9,968 nt of DNA from Flavobacteriales bacterium UBA2619. GTDB taxonomy: Bacteria > Bacteroidota > Bacteroidia > Flavobacteriales_D > Sanyastnellaceae. The stretch covers positions 1 to 9,968 of the forward strand of contig DDJR01000112.1 in assembly GCA_002339135.1 (NCBI GenBank), in the 5' to 3' direction. Below are positions 1 through 7,289 of this stretch, piece after piece. A program made the translations under genes and the position numbers. The notes beneath the pieces are model-generated. The model had not been told where the DNA came from. It did not search any database and saw only the letters and a program-made list of their open reading frames with translations. Numbering within the stretch: the stretch's first letter is position 1; every line of letters begins with the position of its first letter.

Positions 1-89
1 ACAGAAGCGTCAACAGAAGCGTCAGCAGCAGAGTCAACAGCAGAGTCAACAGAAGCGTCAGCAGCAGAATCAACAGCAGCGTCAACGGA
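1..89 (-). repeat. 12-bp tandem repeat nested in a 36-bp period, coding for an SVDA/AVDS/AADA tail
   Basis: Read on the minus strand, this stretch encodes consecutive tetrapeptides SVDA, AVDS, AADA, SVDS, AVDS, AADA, SVDA, S. Each is a 12-bp unit, and the pattern repeats every three units (36 bp). The array is in frame with the S4/RluA-like gene and continues past the window edge, so its full copy number is unknown. Changes between units are mostly single bases that swap Ala and Ser. Such arrays commonly vary in length by slippage. Confidence 0.9.
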
Positions 90-1079
90 AGTTTTGTCAG
101 GGTTAGCGGCTATGACCTTGCGCTGAGTTAACTTGTGCTTTCCTCGATCAGCACTTCCAAATTTCACTTCTGCATTTCTGCGTTTTCCTGGTTTTGGAAC
201 GTCTCCCCCTTTCATTAGACCTAAGAATTCTCTAGGAACTCTCGATTTAATCATAATCTCTTCGCCTTTGGGACCTGTGATTTCAAGCGCAAACATATGC
301 ACTCCTTCTCTTTTCAAAGGATCTGGGGCGGTTTTACCTTTCCCGATGATAATGCAACTTTCGCGTCTCAGTGATGGCATAATGAGATGGACTGCTTCCA
401 TTGGGGCATCAACTTTAAGTAAAGTATGCTTCAGGGTTGCACGCATTGTTCGATATTGAACTTGAACTGGTTCTCCATCTTCTTCTCTACACTCTAACTC
501 GTCATCCGGAGGTAGATGACCTTCTACAAGAATATAAATACCTTGTCTAAAATCGTTCCAATTTTCTTGAAGGTGCTCTCGCCAGACTCGGTTTTTTGCA
601 ATTAAGCAAATCCCACTCATGTCCTTCATGATCTTATTCACAAAATGCAAATCGACATTTCGATTCTGTAGCTCAAGCCAATGCTTCATTCTAGAATAGG
701 CAGTTCTTACATTTGGATTGGGTGCTGCCACAATCCATCCAGATGGCTTGATGTAGGCAAGAAAATTATCATCTTCAAAAACAACATCAAAAGGGGGCTT
801 GGTGCTCTTTGTAAACTTTGGGTCAGGTCTTTCGTAGAGTCTAACTCGCTTGCCTTCTTCGCCTGGTACTGATGAGCTCTTAACTGTATGCCTGCCTCTG
901 TCGTGTGTTACATTCATTCCAGGCTCAACTGCCGTTGAAGGAATTTTAACAACATTCCCCTCGACTTTTACAGCACCATTTTTAATAGCTTTTCTTGCTC
1001 TTGTTCTAGTTGTGTAACCGCCTTGCATAGTAAGCGCATCAACTAACGTGCCTGGGTGGCGTACCTCAAATCCTTCCAT
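1..1079 (-). CDS. S4-domain RluA-like pseudouridine synthase homologue, probably catalytically inactive; C-terminus beyond window
   Basis: The visible 359 residues start at the ATG on 1077-1079, the first start after an in-frame TAA at 1089-1091; the stop codon lies outside the window. Residues about 9-57 form an S4 RNA-binding domain (LVDAL near the start, then TRTRARKAIKNGAVKVEG). Residues about 97-290 read as the RluA catalytic fold: FEDDNFLAYIKPSG (101-114) matches the family's E-D-x-x-L-x-x-x-x-KP-x-G strand, and MSGICLIAKN (154-163) matches TSG-L-L-L-x-AKN. The residues needed for catalysis are changed. Where active enzymes have HRLD, this protein has NKIM (148-151), with Met151 replacing the nucleophilic Asp. 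The TGRTHQIR motif reads DAPMEAVHL (224-232). A basic stretch (about 285-325) and a repetitive Ser/Val/Asp/Ala tail from residue 331 follow. Family membership is fairly secure; loss of activity is inferred. It may bind rRNA or the ribosome through the S4 domain. Confidence 0.8.
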   Translation of the reverse strand, partial: MEGFEVRHPGTLVDALTMQGGYTTRTRARKAIKNGAVKVEGNVVKIPSTAVEPGMNVTHDRGRHTVKSSSVPGEEGKRVRLYERPDPKFTKSTKPPFDVVFEDDNFLAYIKPSGWIVAAPNPNVRTAYSRMKHWLELQNRNVDLHFVNKIMKDMSGICLIAKNRVWREHLQENWNDFRQGIYILVEGHLPPDDELECREEDGEPVQVQYRTMRATLKHTLLKVDAPMEAVHLIMPSLRRESCIIIGKGKTAPDPLKREGVHMFALEITGPKGEEIMIKSRVPREFLGLMKGGDVPKPGKRRNAEVKFGSADRGKHKLTQRKVIAANPDKTSVDAAVDSAADASVDSAVDSAADASVDAS

Positions 1080-1285
1080 GTTGCAAAGTTAGGCCTAAGT
1101 AAATAATTATAGCTACGTATAACATGTTCATCGCAGGAGCAGCAAACCTGTTTGCTAGAGCTGTAAGTTGAAGGTTTAAAAGCCCACCCCCACCTTTTGT
1201 AGAGCATAACGTCTTTTTCTAAAAATAAATATTTATTGAGAGTTAATCTAAGCCCCAAAAATTTGACTTTTCAAGCCTCAATAGA
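1080..1285. other. Intergenic region between yebC and the S4/RluA-like gene
   Basis: This 206-bp gap probably holds the promoter of the minus-strand S4/RluA-like gene. A TAACTTTG at 1084-1091 (minus strand) fits the Bacteroidota -7 consensus TAnnTTTG, but it would give an almost leaderless transcript and I see no clear -33 TTTG. A perfect 7-bp inverted repeat with a 2-nt centre lies at 1141-1156. A 14-bp AT-only palindrome lies at 1224-1237. No convincing gene, RNA or terminator was found. Confidence 0.5.
1141..1156. promoter_or_regulatory. Inverted repeat AGCAAAC-CT-GTTTGCT, possible operator
   Basis: Two perfect 7-bp arms are separated by two bases. The site sits 62 bp upstream of the S4/RluA-like start codon and has no T-run after it. 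The compact dyad fits a dimeric regulator site better than a terminator, but there is only one copy in the window and no regulator can be named. Confidence 0.25.
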
Positions 1286-2011
1286 TCAACCGTCTGAAGA
1301 CGATGACATTGTATGGAAAACATGTTGAACATCTTCGTTTTCTTCAAGTTTTTCAAGTAGTTTCTCCACCTCAAGTGTTTCAGCTTCTCCAAGCTCAGAC
1401 GTTGTAGAAGGAACACGATCAAACCCAGATTCCTGAATAACGAGACTCATTTCCTCAAGCTTTTTTTGAAGCGCGCCAAATGACTCAAAAGGAGCAGTTA
1501 CAATAACTGTGTTATCGTCTACCTCAATCTCTTCCGCGCCGTAATCAATAAGTTCTAACTCAAGATCTTCTGGATCTTGATTTTCGGATGAGATGTTAAA
1601 GAAACAGACCCTTTTAAATAGAAATTCCACATTTCCTGTTGTCCCAAGATTACCTCCATTGTGAGAGAAGTCTGACCGGACACTTGCAACTGTCCTGTTG
1701 TTGTTGTCAGTCGCTGTTTCAACAAAAAAAGCAATTCCGTGAGGCCCATAACCTTCAAAAGTTACCTGCTTGTACTCCGAAGTGTCTTTGTCTGTTGCCT
1801 TTTTAATTGCACGAGCAATATTGTCCTTCGGCATATTTGCAGCTCTGCAGTTTTGCAGGACAGCTCTGAGTGTCGAGTTGGATTCAGGATCTGCATTACC
1901 GCCGTCCTTTATTGCAATTATAATGTCTTTGTTGAGACGAGAAAATATTTTCGACATGGCAGACCACCTCTTCATTTTTCTTGCCTTACGAAATTCAAAT
2001 GCTCTTCCCAT
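1286..2011 (-). CDS. yebC: YebC/PmpR (TACO1) family protein
   Basis: The 241-residue protein spans the family's normal length and has its landmarks in order. The basic N-terminus MGRAFEFRKARKMKRWSAMS is the form typical of Bacteroidota, where proteobacterial YebC has MAGHSKW. The helical domain contains ANMPKDNIARAIKKA (58-72). The central signature is FEGYGPHGIA (84-93), followed by TDNNNRTVASVRSDFSHNGG (100-119), and a C-terminal domain ends in NEDVQHVFHTM. The family was first annotated as DNA-binding regulators. Later work on bacterial YebC and mitochondrial TACO1 supports a role on the ribosome, easing translation of difficult stretches such as polyproline. It acts in the cytoplasm. It lies 56 bp downstream of the VCBS/ASPIC gene on the same strand with no visible terminator between them, so read-through is possible. 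Identification is secure; the function in this organism is inferred. Confidence 0.95.
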   Translation of the reverse strand: MGRAFEFRKARKMKRWSAMSKIFSRLNKDIIIAIKDGGNADPESNSTLRAVLQNCRAANMPKDNIARAIKKATDKDTSEYKQVTFEGYGPHGIAFFVETATDNNNRTVASVRSDFSHNGGNLGTTGNVEFLFKRVCFFNISSENQDPEDLELELIDYGAEEIEVDDNTVIVTAPFESFGALQKKLEEMSLVIQESGFDRVPSTTSELGEAETLEVEKLLEKLEENEDVQHVFHTMSSSSDG

Positions 2012-2067
2012 CTTTAATGTGTTTTCGCGAATATCGGGTTGCTAAAACGAATTACCAAGCCAGACTG

Positions 2068-3792
2068 CTATTCAGCACATATTGTCCCAAAATTAAGCAA
2101 CAACAAAAGCAAATCAGTAACGTTCGTAAATCCATCGTTGTTTACATCAGAGGGGCAGCCATCTTCATTAAATATTGAAATACAAGTGAAAGTAGTTTCA
2201 TCCCAAAAAGTATTGTTTCCACAGAAAAACGATGGATCAGGACATTCGTCATTGATGTCGCTATCAGTTGATGTTCCTTCGATCAAGACTACAGTTGTAT
2301 CAATCAGAACACCTGTAAAAACCTCTTTGCTTCCTCCGGGCCATATCACTTGAACGGAGTCAATCTGAGTGCATGAGCCTAAGCCAAATTGAAGGTGGCG
2401 GGAATTTTGGCTTAAATACTTGTCACCACAAAAGACGACATCAACTTCAAATCCATTCGCTCCCTGATTCTGTTCTAAAGAGTGATATACTTTAACCTCT
2501 GCGCCAATGGCATCTCGATTTGCGATTGTGCCCTGAGGTCTGATTTTTACAAAGTGATTTTCCGTTGGAATTGAAGTGATCACACTTGCGTTTATTCCCA
2601 ATTGATGGGATACAAGGTCCGGAAATCCATCACTGTTAAAATCACCTTTTGCGATTGCAAACGCATGATGTTCAACTTGTGCAATATCATCTGTCAAATT
2701 TTGCATCGGTGAAATTCCGGAATATGAGAAAAAGGCATTGGGAGATGCAGGGTAGAAATCATAATTATTAGGATAATCAGAGAACACACTTATCCCGGTA
2801 GCTACATATAGATCTTTCCACCGATTGTTGTTAGAGTCAATGAAACAAGCTCCCCAGCATAGTTGTTGAACTTCAACACCTTCAAGATTTGTCACATCTA
2901 CAAACCCCATTCCTTCATGAAGTTGATTGGCTAAAAGCTTGTTCCCTTCTTGACCGTTAGTAACGTAGACATCCATATCACCGTCATTGTCATAATCACC
3001 AAATGTAGAACTCATTGCATATATGCCTAAATCCGCTCCCCAAACGTCAGCCATGTCAGTAAATGTACCATCACCGTTGTTGTGGTAAAAAGAGTTTTTA
3101 AAGTCAACCCTATCATTGATAACATGAAGATCAAGAAAACCGTCATGATCAATATCAATCCAAGTACTTTGAAATGATTGTTGGAGTCCATTGCCTGCAC
3201 CTGATATCAAAGTAACATCTGTGAATGTGCCATCCCCATTGTTGTGATAAAGTTCATTTTGGTGATTGATAATCGGTGTATGATAATTACAGATATATAA
3301 ATCGATGAATCCATCATTGTCATAATCTCCAAAAGATGCTCCATAACTCTTTGATAAAAAAGATGTTGAAATACCACATGAAGCCGTTGCATCAAGAAAT
3401 TCCATGTCACCTTGATTCATCCAAAGTTTGTTGGAAGCGTTTCTATTGGTTATCAGGAAATCTTGATCTCCATCGTTGTCGATGTCTGCCCAAAGTATAG
3501 ATTTTGATTCATGTAAATCATTGTCTATATTAAATTGAACCTCTTCAAAGATCAAACCATCCCCTTGATAATATCTGATTTGTCCACCATGGTGACCAAA
3601 CGTGAGATCATCAAGGTCGTCACCGTTAAAATCGGCAAAACTCACTCCTGTACCTAAATAACCACTGGTGTGATTTGTGTTTAACATCAGTGAATTTGAC
3701 ACATCAACAAATTGAGCGTGCACCTCCGGAGACAAGAATTTAATGCAAAGACAAGCAATTAGAGCTCTATTGTATTGATTTTGCATTGCCAT
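2068..3792 (-). CDS. Secreted VCBS/FG-GAP repeat protein with ASPIC/UnbV domain and a single C-terminal dockerin-like repeat
   Basis: Numbering is from the ATG at 3792 (574 residues). I prefer this start, or the ATG at 3786, because each puts a signal peptide at the N-terminus: a hydrophobic ALIACLCIKFLS followed by cleavage after PEVHA. The frame stays open to an ATG at 3852, which would add 20 residues and bury the signal. Seven calcium-binding VCBS-type loops (D-x-D/N-x-DG-x-x-D) begin near residues 54, 103, 156, 213, 266, 319 and 384; the sixth (DSNNNRWKD) is degenerate. These are expected to build a seven-bladed beta-propeller. Residues about 414-506 match ASPIC/UnbV, including IGAEVKVYHSL and QIDSVQVIWPGG. 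A short Cys linker with CGNNTFWDETTFTC follows. The tail is one dockerin-like repeat (549-569: DVNNDG, then VTDLLLLLLNFG) ending in GTICAE. Likely an exported surface protein; substrate unknown. Confidence 0.9.
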   Translation of the reverse strand: MAMQNQYNRALIACLCIKFLSPEVHAQFVDVSNSLMLNTNHTSGYLGTGVSFADFNGDDLDDLTFGHHGGQIRYYQGDGLIFEEVQFNIDNDLHESKSILWADIDNDGDQDFLITNRNASNKLWMNQGDMEFLDATASCGISTSFLSKSYGASFGDYDNDGFIDLYICNYHTPIINHQNELYHNNGDGTFTDVTLISGAGNGLQQSFQSTWIDIDHDGFLDLHVINDRVDFKNSFYHNNGDGTFTDMADVWGADLGIYAMSSTFGDYDNDGDMDVYVTNGQEGNKLLANQLHEGMGFVDVTNLEGVEVQQLCWGACFIDSNNNRWKDLYVATGISVFSDYPNNYDFYPASPNAFFSYSGISPMQNLTDDIAQVEHHAFAIAKGDFNSDGFPDLVSHQLGINASVITSIPTENHFVKIRPQGTIANRDAIGAEVKVYHSLEQNQGANGFEVDVVFCGDKYLSQNSRHLQFGLGSCTQIDSVQVIWPGGSKEVFTGVLIDTTVVLIEGTSTDSDINDECPDPSFFCGNNTFWDETTFTCISIFNEDGCPSDVNNDGFTNVTDLLLLLLNFGTICAE

Positions 3793-3923
3793 ATCAGACG
3801 CAATATACATACAACCAGTGAAATACGTGTTTAGGTCTAAGTTTTTAATCATCGATCATGCAACTTTATGTATATTGTACGCGTCTACTGATCAATAATA
3901 TAATCGCTTAAAATAAATTTAAA
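3793..3923. promoter_or_regulatory. Divergent promoter region between the VCBS/ASPIC and protease genes
   Basis: The divergent genes leave about 131 bp (71 bp if the longer VCBS start at 3852 is used) to carry both promoters. On the plus strand, TTGTAC (3875-3880) and a perfect TATAAT (3899-3904) are 18 bp apart, placing a start about 13 nt before the protease ATG. This resembles a general sigma-70 promoter. It does not fit the Bacteroidota -7 consensus TAnnTTTG well, so the exact elements are uncertain. No clear minus-strand promoter was found. Confidence 0.3.
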
Positions 3924-6900
3924 ATGAACCATTGTAAACACTTGATTCTGTTTTTGTTTGCCGCACTTGCCTCTTCTGTGGGTGTCGCGCAAATCTCACA
4001 TGGAGGATTCCCTGTAAACTGGGATGATGCTACATATCACCCCGATTTCGAACTTAAAAGCATGCCTGCCGCTGATATCGCTGCTGCTGCTGCGGAAGAT
4101 CTAATTACAGATCAATTTAAAGACGCTCCATGGAGGTTTGGTTTAGAAAGAGAGGTTGTTTTCAATCTTGAAAATTCAGGAACTTGGACTTTTGAAAATG
4201 GAAATCACGTTTGGAGATTGGGTGTTGATTGCCCAAATGCTCTTAGCATTAGTTTCATGCTTTCTTCGTTTGATCTTCCATCAGAAGCTGCTTTGTATGT
4301 CTACAATTCAGACAGAACAGCTTTCTTAGGATCTTTTACCCAAGAGAATAACAAGGAATGGGGCGGATTGTCTCTAGGTGTTCTTGATGGCTCAAGAATG
4401 GTTCTCGAGTATCACGAGTCTCCGGCTTCTCATGGTCTTGGTTCGATTGAAATCGGAACCATTGTTCACGGCTACCGATCTTTGTTACATCACCAAGATG
4501 CAATTGTTGAAGAAATGACTGCCAGAATGGGTCCATTCGGAAACTCTGGTGCGTGCAACATCAACGTCAACTGTCCAGAAGGTAACGATTGGCAAGTTGA
4601 AAAGAGATCAGTTGCACTTATTGTTAATGGTGGATACGCTACTTGCACAGGTTCGCTTGTAAACAATACTGCGAACGACGAAACACCTTATTTTCTAACT
4701 GCAAACCACTGTATTGGAACACCTAACACATGGGTGTACTACTTTAACCATGAAAGTTCTGATTGTTCTGGAAATACTGGACCTACAGACCAAAGCATCT
4801 CTGGAGGAACGCTTCTTGTTCAAAATGGAGGTTCTGACTTTGCTTTAATCGAATTAAGCTCGACACCTCCAGCTAGCTACAATGTTGAATACGCGGGGTG
4901 GGACAATTCAGGTAATATTCCAACAGCCGCTGTAGGCATTCATCATCCAAGTGGAGATTTGAAGAAAATCTGTTTTGAAAATGATGCACCTTACCAATCA
5001 AGTACTGGTGGCGCTGAAGTATGGTGGATTGATGCTTGGGAATTGGGTGTTACTGAACCTGGATCATCTGGATCACCATTGTTTGATAACAATCACCGAA
5101 TAATTGGTCAACTTTATGGTGGTGCTGCCGCCTGCTCCGGTTCTGTTAACAATGGAGCCTACGACTTTTATGGTCGGTTCAATGTGAGCTGGGGATTGGG
5201 TGCATCTCAATATCTAGACCCACTTAATACCGGTGTTTCTGTTTTAGATAGCTATCCAACTAACGCCGTTCCAGGTGCTGGCTGTATGGATGAAACTGCA
5301 TGCAACTATGACCCAGAGGCTACATCTGACAACGGATCTTGCCAAGAGTTCGATATTTGTGATGTTTGTGGTGGAAATGGCACAAGTTGTACAGGATGTA
5401 CCAATGCTGATGCTTGCAACTATAACATGGATGCAACGATTGACGATGGCTCATGTATCATCGGCGGTACAGGTGTTAATGTAACTGTTGGTGGTGGAGA
5501 TTGGGATGGGGAAATTGCTTGGTCTATTGTTCAAGGTGGCGATATGATTGTTGCTAACGGAATAGCTGGCAGTTCAGATATATGCATAGGTGACGGCTGC
5601 TATACTTTCGATATGATTGATAGCTATGGAGACGGATGGAATGGTGCCACGTATACCATTGCGAACACTGTTACTGGTGAAATCATCGGCTCTGGGGATC
5701 TTGACTCTGCAACAAATGGTGACGGAATATCAAATGGACAGAACTACTTCTCTATCAATACAGAGTCTTGTGGATTTGGATGCATGGATGTTGCTGCTTG
5801 TAACTATGACGCTGATGCATCGATTGACAATGGTTCTTGTAACTTCGATTGTAACGGATGTATGGATTCTGCAGCCTGCAACTATGATGAGTTCGCAACT
5901 CAAGATGATGGCTCTTGTTTAGTCAATGACGATTGTGCTGTTTGTGGTGGAGACAACTCAACTTGTGGCGGATGTACAGACTCTCAAGCTTGCAATTACA
6001 ACGCTGATGCTACTATAGATGATGGGTCTTGTATCATAGGTGGTACAGGAGTAATCATTAATATTTTGACAGACAACTACCCAGCTGAGACAACTTGGTC
6101 TTTGAATGACGTTGACGGCGCTTCTGTGGCGTCTGGAGGCCCATATGGGGATGCTGCAACAACCATTCAGGAGGTAGTATGTGTTGGAGATGGGTGTTTC
6201 ACTTTCACAATATTAGATTCTTTTGGAGATGGTCTATGCTGTGGATATGGAATTGGCTCATATGACTTAACCGTCGATGGTACCGTAGTAACAACTGGAG
6301 GCGCATTTGAGTCAACTGAATCAACTTCGTTCTGTATAGGTGAAGGCTTTGGATGTACTGACGCTTCAGCTTGCAACTACGATTCAGCGGCCATTAATGA
6401 TGATGGCACATGTAATTTTGATTGTGCTGGTTGTATTGATGATACTGCTTGTAACTATGATGCTACAGCGACACAGGATGACGGATCATGTCTCGTAAAT
6501 GACGAATGTGGAGTTTGTGGTGGTGATAGTTCATCTTGCGAAGGATGTACAGACACTGAAGCTTGTAACTACAATCCCAATGCTACAATAGATGACGGAT
6601 CTTGTATCATAGGCGGAACAGGTGTAAACATAACTGTTGGTGGTGGGTCTTGGGATGAGGAAATCTCATGGTCGATTGTTCAAGATGGCGATATAGTCAT
6701 TGCTGATGGAACTTCTGGAAGTGTCGATATATGTATTGGTGACGGTTGCTTTACATTCGACATGCAAGACAGCTATGGAGACGGATGGAATGATGCCTTG
6801 TACACGATTACAAACACTGTGACTGGTGACATTATCGGCTCTGGAGACCTTGACACCTCAACCAATGGAGATGGTTTATCAAATGGCCAAAACTACTTCT

Positions 6901-7289
6901 CTATCAATACAGAGTCGTGTGGATTTGGATGCACGGATGCTGCAGCTTGCAACTATGACGTTAACGCATCTATTGACGATGGCTCATGTTTACAACTTGA
7001 CCTTTGCGGTATCTGCGGTGGAGAATCAGATACATGCGATGGCTGTACAGATTCTTCGGCATGCAACTACGACGAAGCAGCTTTAAATGACGATGGATCT
7101 TGTGAGTATGAATCTTGCTCTTGTCCTGAAGACATCAATGGAGACGGGGTCATTTCCGTAGCCGACATCCTTCTTCTGCTAGGTGAATTTGGCTGTGTTG
7201 AGAATTGTAGCGTTGATTTAAATGATGACGCTGCAACAAACGTTCAAGATATCTTGTTGCTGCTTGCAGCATTTGGTACTACTTGCTAA
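3924..7289 (+). CDS. Secreted lysyl-endopeptidase-like serine protease with a Cys-rich repeat array and dockerin-like tail
   Basis: A 1121-residue exported protein. Residues 1-23 are a signal peptide (LILFLFAALASSVGVAQ). Residues about 24-215 are the N-terminal beta-rich region usual in Bacteroidota lysyl endopeptidases (VWRLGV, LYVYNSDRTAFLGSF, IGTIVHGYRS). Residues about 220-445 are a trypsin-like (S1) domain with an intact triad: His262 in TANHC, Asp305 in GSDFAL, Ser382 in PGSSGSPLF. CTGSLVNN and GIHHPSGDLKKI are typical of the lysyl endopeptidase branch, but cleavage after lysine is inferred. From residue 453 the protein changes to ten 21-residue GC-x-[DN]-x-x-ACNY repeats, three D-S-[YF]-GDG modules (512-618, 704-809, 895-1001) and four C-x-[VI]-CGG linkers. 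Residues 1067-1121 form a two-repeat dockerin-like tail (DINGDG, DILLLLGEFG; DLNDD, DILLLLAAFG) with cysteines at 1067, 1091, 1095 and 1121. No standard type IX secretion C-terminal domain was recognised. A strong terminator follows, so it is probably transcribed alone. Confidence 0.92.
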   Translation: MNHCKHLILFLFAALASSVGVAQISHGGFPVNWDDATYHPDFELKSMPAADIAAAAAEDLITDQFKDAPWRFGLEREVVFNLENSGTWTFENGNHVWRLGVDCPNALSISFMLSSFDLPSEAALYVYNSDRTAFLGSFTQENNKEWGGLSLGVLDGSRMVLEYHESPASHGLGSIEIGTIVHGYRSLLHHQDAIVEEMTARMGPFGNSGACNINVNCPEGNDWQVEKRSVALIVNGGYATCTGSLVNNTANDETPYFLTANHCIGTPNTWVYYFNHESSDCSGNTGPTDQSISGGTLLVQNGGSDFALIELSSTPPASYNVEYAGWDNSGNIPTAAVGIHHPSGDLKKICFENDAPYQSSTGGAEVWWIDAWELGVTEPGSSGSPLFDNNHRIIGQLYGGAAACSGSVNNGAYDFYGRFNVSWGLGASQYLDPLNTGVSVLDSYPTNAVPGAGCMDETACNYDPEATSDNGSCQEFDICDVCGGNGTSCTGCTNADACNYNMDATIDDGSCIIGGTGVNVTVGGGDWDGEIAWSIVQGGDMIVANGIAGSSDICIGDGCYTFDMIDSYGDGWNGATYTIANTVTGEIIGSGDLDSATNGDGISNGQNYFSINTESCGFGCMDVAACNYDADASIDNGSCNFDCNGCMDSAACNYDEFATQDDGSCLVNDDCAVCGGDNSTCGGCTDSQACNYNADATIDDGSCIIGGTGVIINILTDNYPAETTWSLNDVDGASVASGGPYGDAATTIQEVVCVGDGCFTFTILDSFGDGLCCGYGIGSYDLTVDGTVVTTGGAFESTESTSFCIGEGFGCTDASACNYDSAAINDDGTCNFDCAGCIDDTACNYDATATQDDGSCLVNDECGVCGGDSSSCEGCTDTEACNYNPNATIDDGSCIIGGTGVNITVGGGSWDEEISWSIVQDGDIVIADGTSGSVDICIGDGCFTFDMQDSYGDGWNDALYTITNTVTGDIIGSGDLDTSTNGDGLSNGQNYFSINTESCGFGCTDAAACNYDVNASIDDGSCLQLDLCGICGGESDTCDGCTDSSACNYDEAALNDDGSCEYESCSCPEDINGDGVISVADILLLLGEFGCVENCSVDLNDDAATNVQDILLLLAAFGTTC
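5280..7103 (+). repeat. Ten 21-residue GC-x-D-x-x-ACNY-x-x-x-A-x-x-D-[DN]-G-[ST]-C repeats in the protease
   Basis: The repeats start at nucleotides 5280, 5394, 5778, 5856, 5970, 6351, 6429, 6543, 6927 and 7041, each 63 bp. Every copy keeps three cysteines, the ACNY core and an acidic D-[DN]-G turn before the last cysteine. The constant length and invariant cysteines point to a small disulfide-bonded, probably calcium-binding unit. A single related copy (GCLDPLASNY, no middle Cys) occurs in the downstream gene at 9164-9226. Confidence 0.93.
5394..6989 (+). repeat. Roughly 575-bp super-repeat within the protease, two and a half copies
   Basis: A block of GC repeat, D-S-[YF]-GDG module, GC repeat, five-residue linker, GC repeat and C-x-VCGG linker begins at 5394 and recurs at 5970 and 6543, a period of 192 then 191 codons. 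The last copy is shortened and lacks the middle GC repeat. Modules 1 (5457-5777) and 3 (6606-6926) are nearly the same in protein and share long identical DNA stretches, for example near 5742 and 6891. Module 2 (6033-6350) is clearly divergent. Confidence 0.88.

Noticed and set aside
133..872. Plus-strand open frames at 133-459 and 681-872
   Set aside because: They lie antisense to the S4/RluA-like gene, have no recognisable domains, and the opposite frame reads cleanly as a known fold.
1224..1237. 14-bp AT-only palindrome downstream of yebC
   Set aside because: The stem contains no G or C and leaves no loop, so it would not act as a normal terminator; such palindromes are expected in AT-rich spacers.
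1043..1258. Minus-strand 71-residue open frame before the S4/RluA-like gene
   Set aside because: It overlaps the start of the real gene in another frame, shows no domain or repeat pattern, and has no clear ribosome entry site.
1739..2353. Several plus-strand open frames across yebC and the end of the VCBS gene
   Set aside because: All are antisense shadows of genes with clear family signatures.
4078..4098. Short GCT run encoding an alanine stretch near the protease N-terminus
   Set aside because: A run of five alanines is too short to call a repeat feature.
5275..7086. Overlapping Met- and Thr-rich plus-strand frames inside the protease
   Set aside because: They are +1 frame shadows created by the regular GC repeats; their own regularity comes from the real frame.
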